A stretch of 52,428 nt of DNA from Butyriboletus loyo. Lineage: Eukaryota > Basidiomycota > Agaricomycetes > Boletales > Boletaceae. The first letter of the stretch is position 1; every line of letters begins with the position of its first letter. Positions 9,394-21,621 of this stretch are shown piece after piece. Location: positions 1 to 52,428 of the forward strand of contig JBBPSI010000177.1 in NCBI GenBank assembly GCA_038093515.1, written 5' to 3'. The translations under genes were made by a program, and so were the position numbers. The notes beneath the pieces were generated by a model. That model worked only from the letters and a program-made list of their open reading frames with translations, was not told the DNA's origin and searched no databases.

Positions 9394-9975
9394 CTTTTTG
9401 CACTCGCTGCCGTCGATGTCGCATGCCGCCCAGTCGGGGCAGTGGGAACAACACGTGTCTCCTGAGTCCCCCGTCGGCCATAGTGTAGGGTCATCGCAGA
9501 ACAGGGAAGCCGCAGTGCGAAGAGACTTTATCAGACTCATCTTGTAAAAACCGCGAGGTCGCACTGTAGACCTGCTGACGATGAGATGACTCACAAAGGC
9601 AGGGCATTCAGCGAAGATATGATGCGGAGACTCCACAGTCGGGAAACGGAAGGAGCAGAGACCTAGGACATCGCCGAAGCGGCGAGACCGACGGTCAGAG
9701 GAATCAAGCGAGCACAAAGCTACACGTTCCCAGTACGTAAGTATGGAAACTCTGGGGGAGGGTGTAGGTCATGAAGGGGCAGGAGGAGAGTACCCGCCGG
9801 GCGAAACGAGGCCCATTAATAAACGTTGAACAATCAAGGGCGGAGGGAACGAAGGAGCATGAAAGGGCGCATCTGAGATAACATAAGAATCCAACACAAA
9901 AGATGACAAGAGCAGGGTTTGCGCCAAAGTGCTATGTGAGCGACAGTCACCGTCACGATGAGAGGGTGTCCACAT
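9394..9975 (-). pseudogene. LINE (Tad-like) relic: RNase H end and C-terminal zinc-binding region
   Basis: Two minus-strand open stretches. The first (9975-9769) begins LVMWTPSHRDGD, like the last RNase H motif of fungal LINE ORF2 proteins (consensus W-x-P-x-H). The second (9717-9394) contains ESPHHIFAECPAF, like the E-x-x-x-H-hh-x-x-C-P-x-F motif that follows RNase H in these elements, and ends in a cysteine-rich tail. No RT domain is recognised upstream. Frames are broken, so this is a decayed 3' end. Confidence 0.4.
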
Positions 9976-10171
9976 AACTAAACCGACGAGTCTCCGGAGC
10001 TGCCAGCCTATCTCAGGCTAAGAGACTAGTCAAAACGGTACGCGCTTCCCATGGGACCCGTTCTCGCGCCTTTGATTCCTCCTCCTTCCGCATTTGGGAT
10101 GACAACCTATGGGCCCATGGCGACCCGTCTCCGAGATTAGTACAAGGCAAACTTCCACTACCGTGCACTGC

Positions 10172-11284
10172 TTAGGACCCGGTAGACATGCTGGTTAGAT
10201 GAGGAGGCCTTTCCACAACATTAATGGCGACATGACTTGGGTTTCTGTTCACCCCGAATATCTTTCGCCCGTCCCATGGTGAAGCCTGAGAACTCGCGAC
10301 ACCACTGCCAGATATCCCATAGCGCACCCCAATTCGACCGATGACCCTGGATCCCAACAACGCCGCAAATTTCAACGCTTCCTCCTCCGTCGGAGGCTGT
10401 CCAGCCGTCGACCTACCCTCGATCGCATTCTGAATGCAGCTCAACGGCCAGTTTGAGGTGATGACTTGCTTCGGACGCGCGATGGGTGTAAGACGGCCAA
10501 CAACGTCATTCGTGATGTCCGAGACACTTCTGCCATTACTCCTGAGGGATGCTCTGTACTGGCGATCTCGCGGATTGTCGCGAAAGTCCAACATCACCCA
10601 ACGCAAGGCTTTCGTTTCATCCTCCTCGCAGGTCACTACGACTGTGGCGACGATGCGCCAGAGCGCTTCGTATGCGGGAAGAATACGGTCCAAAGAATAT
10701 GGGAATCGTTCGCATGGAAGCCACCGATACAGGATGCTCTGGACGTCGGGAGGGAGAGTGCTGCTTCCTCGCCTATCGTTGTAAAAGTCCGACAACGCTC
10801 TCGTAACCCACTGAACGTTCTCAAATGCGAGTGTATCGGGATCCACACCCAGAAACACAACCGAAAACATACGAAAGGTGATGCAGCGGATGAACGAGGC
10901 AAGATCAATGTCGATCTCGGGGACGAGGTATTTTTCGATGCCTGCCTCGGATTCGTGAATGAGTACTCTCCACCTAGACGGGCCGAAATCACCCCGTTAG
11001 ACACAATGCTTCCCTCCATGCCAGTCTAAGCACCTATCGTTCTCATCTCTTCGGGGAATCAACACGTCGTTCACGCTGGTACCCGATTGTTCTTCTCGCA
11101 CTATCGGCGACTGAAAAATCCATGTTAATGCCCAAGCGCGCGAATATAAGAAAGTGATTGGAACACGTGCTTCCGGATTATTCGTTCTGGTTGCATATTC
11201 CCTGACCACCTTCCACAGGACAACGGTCGGAACAAGGATCACCAGGAGAAGCAACAACAGAAATAAGAGGTTTGTGGACGACAT
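10172..11284 (-). pseudogene. Decayed gene with P450-like features (tentative)
   Basis: Minus-strand gene remnant. The first exon (from 11284) encodes a membrane anchor (TNLLFLLLLLLVILVPTVVLW) and a short linker. A splice acceptor near 10970 leads into a 260-codon open stretch with a long helix (EIDIDLASFIRCITFRMFSV), RILPAYEALWRIVATVVV, and a segment (VVGRLTPIARPKQV) resembling the K-helix region of atypical fungal cytochromes P450. No heme-binding F-x-x-G-x-x-x-C-x-G signature follows; after about residue 200 the sequence loses resemblance and stops at 10172. An N-terminal anchored, truncated P450-like pseudogene is my best guess; an unrelated membrane protein is possible. Confidence 0.3.
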
Positions 11285-12465
11285 GGCTCAGAAATGTGCA
11301 GTCCATCCTGCCCTACATTATAAACATCCTGATGCCTCTTATCTTTCATAGCAAAACCTTCGACGCCACATGCGGCCCCTCCGCATGTAGGTATTCCAGT
11401 CCCCTGCGGCACTGTTGACTCAATGTCATCTTAAACGATTAATGTCGGACGTCAGACACATGGCTGAGTCGCTGAGAGGGTTTCCGATCCGCGCGCGAGC
11501 CGTCCCACTTCAAGTATTCGCGGGGTGGGCTCTGGACTTCTAATTACACACATATCATATCCACACGGTTCCATCCGGAGAAAAGTAAATACGCCAGGGT
11601 CGTTACCTTGGGTCTTCCTTCCTAGCCCCATGCGGACTTGCCACGCGTCCTTGCTTGCCGAGTCGACGCCTCAAGGCTCCCTTGTGGCTGGGATCAATAT
11701 GGTCAATGTCATCAGATAACCCCTAGAATTGCTTCTGGGCGCAACTCTCATATTTTGTTGGTCACATTCCCGGTGTCTTCCCTCACTGCCTACAAGGGCC
11801 GCGGCCGTCATGTCGGATCATCAAATTCGTTTTGCACCCATGTCCGGGAACCTACTATGGGCTAAACCATCTTGAATGAGCAGGATAACTGTATACGTGC
11901 TCGAGAGCCGCATGGTCGAATTCGTATTGGACCTGTGCTCATTAACCGGGAACAGCCTTTTAAGTTTACCCAACTTCGATTGTTTCGTCCACTTCCATTA
12001 TCTCTACTTCCATTGCTCCAGCTGCGCCCGCGATGCTTCTGATTCCGAGTTTCGTCGCGAGGTCCAATTTAGCAAACCATCCTGCGATGAATGGGGTAAA
12101 AAACTTTTTATTGCCTTCACTCATCTTCAAGTCATGCGTAGCTGAGCCGCCTGACATAACTTGGGAAGTACTGCCTTCGCATTCCATTTCCATGAAATGA
12201 AGTGACAGCCAACACTAGAGGGGGTGACACGTCATCCCTCAGTCCCGCTCATGTTGGGGTTGTTGTTACAAGTGAACACCCCACAACGTTGGAGGCTCGA
12301 GGCATATCCGTCACGATTATACAATTTTTGCCCCGTCGGTGCCAATGGAAATCTCAATCACATCTGCCGCGTCTCATTCAGATTCAAATTACAACCTGAG
12401 GCCTGGAGGTAACCATCATCGTTCCACGACAATTACTACCCGACGTTCATCCACCGCTTACCTGT
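11285..12465. other. Intergenic stretch without confident gene
   Basis: Several short open frames on both strands, none with recognisable domains. A 75-codon minus-strand frame ending at 11966 begins MEMECEGSTSQVMSGG and could be a small exon, but it has no supporting neighbours. No repeats noticed. Confidence 0.4.
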
Positions 12466-13068
12466 CTAGTATTCCTCAAACAACCTCGATTTCCATTCTC
12501 CCCTGTCATACAACCGCTTCGAACGTCTCACTGGCACCAACACTTCGCGTAATCTTTGCTTTTTTTCGGGTCCGGAAACGTCGGGAGACTGCACCTGCTC
12601 AACTTCATCTCTAGGGTTCGTCCCGTCGGATCGTGCGTCATCCGCGCAAGGGCTGTGCTGGATGGGTCGTTTGGACCTTATCAGACGCAAACATGCCGGT
12701 CCAGACTCTGACAACGTGTTGAGGACGAGTGGCAGCGGAACTGGAACGCGCGGTTTCGTATTCATCTTGGTCTGGGTCCAACCACCGTTCCATATTTGGG
12801 CTTCGTGTACCAGTGCATGGTCAAGGTCGGCATTGGCATCGCGGTCGGCGTCATTGTGGTCTGTGATGGCGACGGTCCAGCAGGATGGCATGCGGCCTTG
12901 CGAGGCCCAGCGTCTTTGATAGGGTTTCCCGAGGAGCGTACGGGGTACGTTGGGTTCGGTTTTGGCGGACTCGGACTGACTGAGCGTGGACGGGAGCGCG
13001 GCGGACAGGGCGAATAGGCAGGCGAGCGCGAAGACGAGGAGGGCGGGAATGGCCTTGGCCCTAGTCAT
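12466..13068 (-). CDS. Small predicted secreted protein, unknown function
   Basis: Single-exon frame of about 200 residues from the ATG at 13068. The first 25 residues form a textbook signal peptide: basic n-region (MTRAK), a hydrophobic run (ALLVFALACLFALSAA) and a small-residue cleavage site. The mature protein is polar and arginine-rich, has three or four cysteines and ends in a very basic stretch (REVLVPVRRSKRLYDRG). No family recognised. Overlapping plus-strand frames exist; this one is preferred because of the signal peptide. It could be an orphan secreted or effector-like protein, or a chance frame. Confidence 0.4.
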   Translation of the reverse strand: MTRAKAIPALLVFALACLFALSAALPSTLSQSESAKTEPNVPRTLLGKPYQRRWASQGRMPSCWTVAITDHNDADRDANADLDHALVHEAQIWNGGWTQTKMNTKPRVPVPLPLVLNTLSESGPACLRLIRSKRPIQHSPCADDARSDGTNPRDEVEQVQSPDVSGPEKKQRLREVLVPVRRSKRLYDRGEWKSRLFEEY

Positions 13069-13717
13069 GGTCTTGGCGTGGGACGGGTACGCTGTTCCAG
13101 CCAGCGCGAACTCGGACTCTACGATGGGGACGCCGGGACGCGGCTTCAAGCTTCAAGGCTGTCCTGATTAACGAACGTTTAGTGGTGCAGTTGCGGTGTT
13201 GGGCGGAGGGGTCCGATCGAATGTGTTATAGAAACACGGCCAGCGTGTCGTTTCGGACTGGGCGGTGTGTGGTGTGGGCGGTCGAATGGAGGGAGAAGTT
13301 GAACACGCGCTCAAGTTTGGCTGGCGTCACGTGTTTTGATTTCTTATGACATGGGTGCAATACTTGCCGAAGAGAAAGTTACGTTGGCGAGAATGCACCA
13401 CTGGGGGTAAGGCGAACTGTTCAGTAACGCTGAGAGGGTACGCGCGCGAGGTGCGGGTGACGCAGGAGGTCGGAGAGCTTCGAGGGGGGGTCCGTTTGAG
13501 AGCACGTTCATACTCGATCTTGACGAGCCGTTCATGATAGAGCGGGATCCATGGCCAGTCACCGGCACCGCCGCGTACTCTCCGCGACGTTTTCTGCATG
13601 CGTGACGAGAATATCTTCATACGGGAATGTTGTTTGCGGGTTCCAGGACAGCTCCCCGGTGCGCTGTCGAGTGATATGGGTATACTAAAAATTCCTAGTA
13701 ACAAATTGATGTAATTT
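13069..13717. other. Intergenic stretch, nothing recognised
   Basis: No convincing coding sequence or repeat. A 125-codon minus frame (13704-13327) has no domain and lies just beyond the end of the next gene. Confidence 0.4.
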
Positions 13718-16210
13718 TCACTCTAGTTTACCCTGCTCAACATCATGCACTGGCACTATCGATGAGTGCTTTTCTGCAGAGGCACCCGCATCCTCATCGT
13801 CACTCGCAGAAAACAGCCACATGACACGAATGCTCATGACCGCAAACAACACGAGAATGAGACATTCAACGCCGAGGGTCGCACGAGTGGGGCGATCTTC
13901 CGGAGCGAAAATCTGTACCGCGAAGGCAATTGAGAAGAGTATAATTCTAGAACAATGTGAGTAAAATGGGGAGTAGACACGCGACTAAGCGTTGAAATGA
14001 CATACGACCACATGAGGCAGGTAATCGGAAGGCTATTTGTGATGGCAAGACACGGCAATCCCCATTTCGTTTGACCAAGCACCCACATAGCATCTGCCTG
14101 TCATGGTTCCGCGTGAGCACCCCAAGCAGATGTGATATGTGTGATAGAAACTTACTGCATTGTCAGCGGCCACACGTCCCGGGTCACTGTACACATTCAA
14201 CAAGGCACAGCAGAACACGATGGACCCGATTGTTAAAACCACTGAACAATAGATGATGATTTGGATCGAACTTCCATGCGAGCCTAAAACACCGGGGACA
14301 GCAAGGAAGCTAAAGTTCACAGCAAGCATCACTGTGGACTGCGAGCCGTGAGATATTCGGCACGCAAAGCGAGATCGAGTGACTCACAAAGATGGTGTAC
14401 CGGCCCAACTCGGCTGTAAATCTGGTAATGAAATCCTTCCAACGAGGCGGAGTGATAAGGCCGTCAACGTAGACCCGTTGCAAACGAAGGGCATGGTCAT
14501 ACGGCGATCCAAATAGAAACATATTGACGATTTTGAACACATTGCTACGATTCCAAGTCTGTTTCCCGAACAACGGTGTCTCCACGTTCAAACGTGCGTA
14601 CGACTGACCATAAAAATTCAGGAACTGATCTTCAGCTAATAATTTATTCAGGAAAGCAGGTAGTAGAACGTGTCCAGTGACACTTACTCAAAGACGCCAT
14701 CAGCCGTGCTTCATATATTATCAGCAGTATTCCATGACGTAGCGAGGCATGGTCGCACCAATAATCCAAACACTGTATGTATTGGGCATCTTGCCGTCGA
14801 CTTCACCAAAAGTCAGTAAGATCGAGAGAGACAGGATAGGAAGATGTACCCTCGAGTGAGTCGACAAGGCTCAGGATCTCAACAAGTTCATCTTGCGTGA
14901 ACACGCTCAGGGAAAAATCAGAGGTCATCATGTCTGGTGGTTCAATGAGAATACAGTGTGGGCATTTCATAAAAGGGATGTACCAATCTTGGCATAACTG
15001 AGTATTCCTCTGAGGTTCCCGAGCACTCCCTTTGGAAGGGTGCGATTGTGGGGGTAGTATTCACAATGTGACCTGGATTCTATGTCACATAGGATATACT
15101 TGAATTAAGGTCAGTCACAAAATAGAACGCAGCGGACGCAGACATGCCTCAGAAACAACCAGAAGCATACCAGTACCGTGTCTCGACCAGATATTCTAAA
15201 TGCATGTCAGTGAAAGAAAGCAATGGCACACCAAACGTACTGATATGGCTATATTCAGAGATATCAAGGTCCGTACCGAGACCCTCCCGCATATTAACCG
15301 GCTCAACCCAAAAGAGAAGGCGGTGCTTGTGATCAACAAAGTAATAGCACCAGGATCGATTATCGTCCACATTAAGGACAATCTCTGTGAGTTCATCCAT
15401 GGTAACACCATCTGTCTCAATTGCTCGCCAGATGAGAGTCGTGGCATAAAAAAGGATTTCTTCTTGGTGGTACATAACGTCGCACTCTGTGAATATACGC
15501 TGGAAAAGGATTCACAACCGGGAGGTAATGCACATGAAAATAGGACGTACTAATCCTTTGTGATAAAAGAGAACTTTTCCTTCAGGATGAACGTGTCGAC
15601 TCCATCCATCTGGTAGTGGCGCTAGTCTGTTGAGGGCTGTCAAGGGATAGCGAGGCTCGTACAAAAGATGAACCTACGCGGACAGCAATGTCCGTTGCCC
15701 AGCCGGGATGTAGGGTGGAAGGTCAGGGTTCTGACTGAGGGCCAGAATGAATGGAAGTAAGAGAGGGAAGGACATACAGAATCCAAGGTACCCTCACCTG
15801 ATTCTGCTGGGCTGATAGCGTTGTGATCCACGTTCAGGAGTAGCAGGGACTGGGCGAGATTTGAACTGAACACTTGAAGTGAGATCACGGTATCTCGATA
15901 ACTCATCCTGCCAGTCAACGGGGCGCCGCACGGGCAGAGCTGCGAGGGTTTCGCATTTTTCTTCCTCCACCTCTGCAGGTTCTGGGATTTGCGGACGTTC
16001 TCCTATGGAGTTGCCGTCCACCACGGGAACATCATTTGCACGCAGCCGAATTTGACACTGGCCTCTGCGACGTGCAAATGTTAGAATTGATCTCCAAAAC
16101 AATGCAAATCGAGCTCGAATTGCGAGCGCTATGTGTCGAAAGGGTAGACGGAGGCGAATGAGACGTAATAGCAGGAATCGAAATAGGCGTGAGCCCGTCG
16201 AAGTCAACAT
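13718..16210 (-). CDS. Fungal WW-domain multi-pass membrane protein
   Basis: Intron-rich gene from the ATG at 16210 to the TGA at 13718. Exon 1 (to about 15800, donor GTGAGG) gives a hydrophobic/basic N-terminus (RLFRFLLLRLIRLRLPF) and an acidic linker. The next exon (near 15640-15550) encodes a WW-like segment, PLPDGWSRHVHPEGKVLFYH. Then comes an exon (15475-15149) with DNRSWCYYFVDHKHRLLFW, the second aromatic motif of an Agaricomycete family. Later exons carry RYTIFSTVMLAVNFSFLAVPGV and at least three further membrane segments, ending at 13850-13720 with a cytosolic acidic tail (SASDDEDAGASAEKHSS). Members of this family are common in mushrooms, have no established function, and are usually 450-600 residues with four or more TM helices near the C-terminus. 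Internal splice sites are approximate. Confidence 0.75.
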
Positions 16211-17297
16211 TGCGAGCTGGCGGCAAGTTGGCACTGATGCCCTATGAGCCCAATTTTGGCTCTATAGAAAGCCGGACGCTCCGACCGAGAGCATACTCCA
16301 TTTGGAAGTTGCCAATGTTAGGACTCCGGTCACCACCAACCAGTCTGTTTACTGCCAACTACATTTCGCAGTAACTCGCATTGGAGATCGATCTACCTAC
16401 ATTCACCTCGGCATGGATATTCCAGACCACATATAACTCTGAAATTCCATCACGAAAATTGGCTGCTTCGTCCAGTCAAGCCAGACTCTACGCGGTAGGT
16501 AGTGTACGTATGGAAAGGTGGTCTGAAGCCGACTTCATCCATGCGGGATTGGCGTTGAAGTTGTGAGCCAGTGTGGCGGTGCAGTGAGTTCATGGGGTTT
16601 CAATACATTCAGTAGCGCTATTTAGACTGATACACTACATAGCAACTTCCAAGTCGACCCAGCGCCTTGGACTTTTTCCAGCGTTCACTGCCCAGACCTC
16701 CAACTCAGCTTGCGCTAGGCAAGGTTTGTAATTTTAGGCAAGTGATTTTCTAGGTCCTCCCTCACCAGCGTGCGAGGTAAGTTGCACTTTACCATGAAAT
16801 TGAATGTCCCGAGTCTGAAGGGCCTGTGCCCCTCCCATGTCTCCGGTTTCGCAAATGCCCCAAAGTGAGGTTGCCCCCCAATGGTCCGCCGTTCCTGCCG
16901 GCCGTTTTAGATGCGTACAGCCACCTTGGCACGTCCGACACCGATGAATCTCCAGCTGTCTTCCAGCCACTTGTCAGACCGGACAACAGGAGCCCGTACT
17001 CGACGCCAGCCAGTCGAGCCTCAGACCTCAGGTTAGAGAGGAACGTCCCCATGGTGTTTATGGATCCGACGAGCGGAAGATCGGCGACTGACCGGCGATT
17101 CTATGGAGTGGGAAATTAACAAGCGAAGAGCGAGATCACAGTCAACAACGAGGACATGAAAACACCGCACGTTTGTCGTCACAGGCGGAGATGATGTAGA
17201 TACATACATAATTGCTCGGCTGAGCGTCGGGACTCTCGCTCACACGTCTCTTGCGTTAAATAGGGATTAAGATGGACTACATGTTTCATCCTTCGCC
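16211..17297. other. Intergenic region upstream of the metallophosphatase gene
   Basis: It separates two divergently transcribed genes and must hold both promoters. Open frames at 16734-17119 on both strands overlap each other and have no domain. No repeats recognised. Confidence 0.4.
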
Positions 17298-20200
17298 ATG
17301 CTCTTTACTTTCCTATCTCTCGTTGGGCTGGCCCTTGCCTGCGCCGACGAGCCCCACCCCCGCGATGGCCATAACTATGCTCATGTCCACGAAAAGCGCG
17401 AGTACCCGCAATTTCCGCTTACGCCGCCATATCGTCCTCTCGTGTGGGGTGATTTCAACGTGATCCACACTACAGACACACACGGATGGCTCCTTGGCCA
17501 TCAGAAGGCCGGCTGGCCAGAGCCTAACTACAGGTGAGCTCCCCTCGACATTTGAAGCGTGCACTTGTCGTACAACCAAATCGGGCTGATGGCTTGCGTA
17601 GTGGTGATCTCGGTGATTTCGCAAGCTTCGTCACGCATATGAAACGGATCGCCATCGTCAGTTCCCCACTGTTAATTGATCCGGCGCCTCCCTGCTAACA
17701 CGCAGAGTAGGAAAAAGATGTCGACCTTCTTCTCGTCGATTCTGGAGATCTGCATGATGGTAATCATCCAGAAATATCTCATTTGCTTAACATTTACCGT
17801 GCGTGTCGCAGGCACTGGCCTTTCGGATGGCTATCCTCCTGGCGGAGTCGATGCTCACGATGTAAGCCCTATCTTCTGGATTTGGGAATACCTGCTGATT
17901 ATATGCGCAAAATAGTCGAACAAGTTCCTTGAGCGCCTCCCGTATGACGTAATGGCTATTGGAAAGTAGGTCCAACACGGCTGTCGTGGTGGCACTTGTC
18001 CAATGCTTATCTCCCAATAGCCACGAATTATATGTCTATGCTGACACGTATGACATGTGGGTGCATCGAAACCCGCAGTATATGCCACACTGACCGTGTA
18101 CTTTTTTTTCTCCCTTCATATCGCCAATGCCATGCGCCAATATCACATATCTCATCATCTTTGCATGGATGGACGGTCGCACCTTACGACATACTTACAT
18201 TCTCGTGCATCATATGGACCCATCGATCATGGTATCCCCTCCAATCGCACCATCCCAACTTTTGCCTATCCTCTTCGACATTTACATTTTGATGACGCGC
18301 ATTCGGGTGACCTGTTGATTCGGTGCCCATTCACTGACGAACTTTGATCACCATTTCAATGATCTTGTTTACTGCGCTGAACTCGATAGGTACACTAATT
18401 TCGTTCCTCACCTCCATGGTCGCTACTTGTCTTCCAATGTCAACATCACGGTTTTCAATTCTGATGGCGAGGTTGTGAGTGTGCCGGTTGGCAGTGAGTA
18501 CTTCCTTTCTCTATTTAGTTACGGGACGAATTGTCCTTTAGATTATTTCCTGACTAATGCTTCTGTGCAACTTGGATGACAGATCGCTACACGAAGTTCA
18601 CGACCAGGAAGTGCGTATGTTTCCCTTGCCTTTCCCCGAATATTGTCCTGCTGTGGATTTTACAACCGCTTTACCCCATCGTCATGACATTATTGTTTTT
18701 GTTGCATAACTAATACATTGTCTACAGAGGTCGCAGGGTGACATCCCTTGGTGTTATTTTTGACTTCACAGGCAACTCCGTCAACACCACTGTTCAAACT
18801 GTGGCCGATATGGTGAAGGAGGAATGGGTAAGTGCATAATCTATAGTCGCGATGATGTCTCTGATGTTCTTCGGATCACTCAAGTTTGCGGAAGCCATCG
18901 CAGAGGAACCTGATGTATTCGTTCTGGTTGGGTGTGTTCTATGATTCTCATCGCATTCTTCTCTGATACATAACCAGCCACATGCCGGTATCGTACGACA
19001 ACTGTAAGCCATGATCTAATTGATCTCAGGACCGATAGCACTAAAGCTTCGATTTTTAGGGCCTGTTGTCTTTAATGCCGTGCGTGCCGTGCATCCCTAC
19101 ACACCTATTTTGATTTTCGGAGGTCTGCATTACCACTTTGGCGCACGAAATTGTCATGGTGTCTAATTTCCGCGCATATGCAGGACATAGTCACATTCGT
19201 GACTGTCAACAATACGATGGAAGGTCAATGGCCCTGGAGAGCGGTCGATACATGGAAACAATTGGTACGTTTGTTGCCTCCAGTACAGGTTATTTCAAGC
19301 TTATCATTTTCGCAGGCTGGATGAGTGCGTGCTTCTATCTGACATGGTGACGAGCGCCACTGAGGCTTAATAGGCGCGGACCTTGACGTTGCCAAGGGAA
19401 TCACCGACGGCATAACATTTACTCGGAGGTATCTCGATCAAAACAGGGCTACATACGAGGTACGTTGCTAAATCATATCGCATTCTCGGACATCGTGGGA
19501 CAGACGAATTGTGTAGTACCATACCATGGTGTCAAACTCCACTTTTGACACTCCTCATGGGCGTTCTATCACCCACGGCTTGCAAGAACTTGCCATCAAT
19601 TTCGATCTGGCTTACTTGTATGGCACTGCTCCCCAGGATTATACCATGAGTCGGTACGTCTCGACTCGGTGTTGAAGCGTTGCACTGATTACATTGATGA
19701 TATTTTCATAGGGACCCGTACCTGTCCAGTGGAAATATCAATACATTGTTCATCGCAGAAGCTGCACCATTCGTCTTCGCCATCAACAACACGCGTGCTG
19801 GGATTCCCAATATCGTCATCACCGACTCGGGTGGAGTGCGATTCGACGTCCTCAAGGGATCTTTTACCAAGAACGACCAGCTCACCGCTATGCCATTCAC
19901 TGATTCGTTCCTTTACATCCCCAACGTGACAGCCAGCGTCACGAACCAGATTTTGCCTGCTTTGAACCACGGAAGCTCCTCTAAACGTTCCCAACTGGAA
20001 AATGAACTGTGGGGCCACGGATACGTCGAGAGTCGTTATCGCAGCTGGTTGGGAGACATGAGCAAACACCAAGTAGTACTAGGACAGACAACGGACACGA
20101 CTAACCTGACGCTTGGATACGTCACCAAGGACGTAAGTCCCATCTTTCTCCCTCCATGCATGCTTCGTGATCGTTGAACTACAATCATTTTCTCGCACAG

Positions 20201-20707
20201 GGATGCCCCGAGGCTGGCGACGACACGCTCCATGTTCCGCTTCCCTACTACTCGGTTCCGGACTACATCGGCTCCAACCCTCCTGACGTGATGAACGATA
20301 CCCATATCGATCTGGTCTTTGTCAACTTTATCGAGAAGGAGGTGTTGAGCATCTTGAATGGGGTTCAGAGTGTGATCAACTACACGTCTGCGGACGTATC
20401 CCTGTACACGCCTACGTTGGCTAACGCGGTGTTGGGTCTGTCGCCCAAGCCATGTGGAATTAAATTAGAAAAAGAAAAGAGAATCTGGAACTGTCAGAGT
20501 TGCGAGTGCTTGACGAAGGGCACTACAGTACAGTGTACATGGCGTAGTGAGGAAGCTGCTGGGTTGGCCATGCAGTCCGTCGCTCCCGGTTCGTCTGGCG
20601 ACTTGCTTTATTTTGAGCAAGGACAACGAACGCCCTCTCTTGGCCATCAAACCTGTCAAAAGTTCGAGCACGACACGTTTGACCTTACTGTAACGTGTGA
20701 TGCATGA
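17298..20707 (+). CDS. Secreted metallophosphatase / 5'-nucleotidase-like protein (yeast YHR202W-like)
   Basis: Multi-exon gene. The signal peptide [16 protein letters not shown] opens exon 1 (17298-17533). The metallophosphoesterase motifs follow in order across exons: DTHGW (D-x-H), DSGDLHDG (G-D-x-H-D), AIGNHELY (G-N-H-E), VGHMPV (V-x-H) and GGHSHIRDC (G-H-x-H). These bind the two-metal centre. The C-terminal half (about 19650-20450) carries the substrate domain with [19 protein letters not shown], as in 5'-nucleotidases; related fungal proteins are secreted or vacuolar and hydrolyse nucleotides. Most introns are 45-60 nt, but one after [12 protein letters not shown] is about 330 nt (about 18057-18389). 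The last 80 codons after [12 protein letters not shown] do not look like the family and are cysteine-rich, next to a pseudogene, so the true 3' end may be damaged. Confidence 0.8.
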
Positions 20708-21375
20708 GTGGGGGGGCTGACGCTGGCAATAATAACGTCGTAACCACTCGGGGGGTCACCAAAAAGTGGAGCTTCAAGTTGTTCAGCTCAACTTGGTCTC
20801 GGCCAAACCTCTGCCACAGGCAACCGTACAATGCAAACGGATCTTTGTCCTCGATTTTCGCCTTGATCAGAAATATCCCCACCCCGCGAGAACACGACGA
20901 GACAATCGCCGTTTTTGAATCTGGTACCCAAAGACGGACGCTTGAATCTCGAAAGGCGCGAGCCGTTCTCACCGATTGACGATTAGCTCATCGACAGCGT
21001 CTGTTAGGAAATCTCGGGAACTCAGTACTGCGGTCTCCCTTCCGCGAGGATGGATACCGTGTGCGGGAAGACCCACCATGCCGTTGATCCGTGCGAAACC
21101 ACGCTTAGGACCCACGATAATCTGCATCTCATCCATCATGACGATTTATGAAAGGTAGCCATGTCTACCATCAGGCCCATGGGCGGCGCATCATCTGCGA
21201 CGATCCTTTTCTGCCTTGAACGATTCGTCTCCTCAGGGTTCAAATCTCACGCCTGGGGCTGGCGAAGAAGCCCAAACTCAAGGCTGCCTGCGTGTGTAGC
21301 GCCGCACAGGTCTTTCCACTATTCGTCAGACTGACGTGCATGATAAGTTGTTGTTTCATCGCATGCGCCTTTGGA
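20705..21375 (-). pseudogene. Fragment of a SUV3-like mitochondrial RNA helicase, decayed
   Basis: Minus-strand sequence matching the DExH helicase SUV3 in order but in several frames. Around 21370-21300: QLIMHVSLTNSGKTCAALHT (motif I, G-x-T-N-S-G-K-T, with the first Gly replaced). Around 21145-21000: MDEMQIIVGPKRGFARINGM (motif II region) and AVDELIVNR. Around 20970-20860: RLAPFEIQ and SRGVGIFLIKAKIEDKD. Near 20715: a GYDVIIAS-like segment. SUV3 is the ATP-dependent helicase of the mitochondrial degradosome. Stops and frame changes, and the absence of both ends, show a dead partial copy; a functional gene presumably lies elsewhere. Confidence 0.6.
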
Positions 21376-21621
21376 AAGAGGTTGGTGTGATTAGAAAAGT
21401 TGGCGATGCGGTCACAGAGGCGAGCAATCTGAATCGTGTTAGCAGGGCAGATGTCGTTGTTTCATGAAGACGATTTGCTCCCGAGTCTGAGGTATTACCA
21501 TATTTAGTAATGTAGACTCGTCGCTGTAAGTCCATCAACACTCTAGTAAGTAATAAATAGTCGAAACTGTTTCGCCTGGGTGACTCTCAGAAAAAATTCA
21601 TTCGCCGCCAAACCAACTTTG

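Noticed and set aside
12662..13171. Plus-strand coding frames across 12.66-13.17 kb
   Set aside because: They mirror the minus-strand frame with a clear signal peptide and show no domain.
21188..21262. tRNA gene, suggested by ggttcaaatctc resembling a B box
   Set aside because: No A box or acceptor-stem pairing at tRNA distances; the sequence is better explained by the SUV3-like pseudogene on the other strand.
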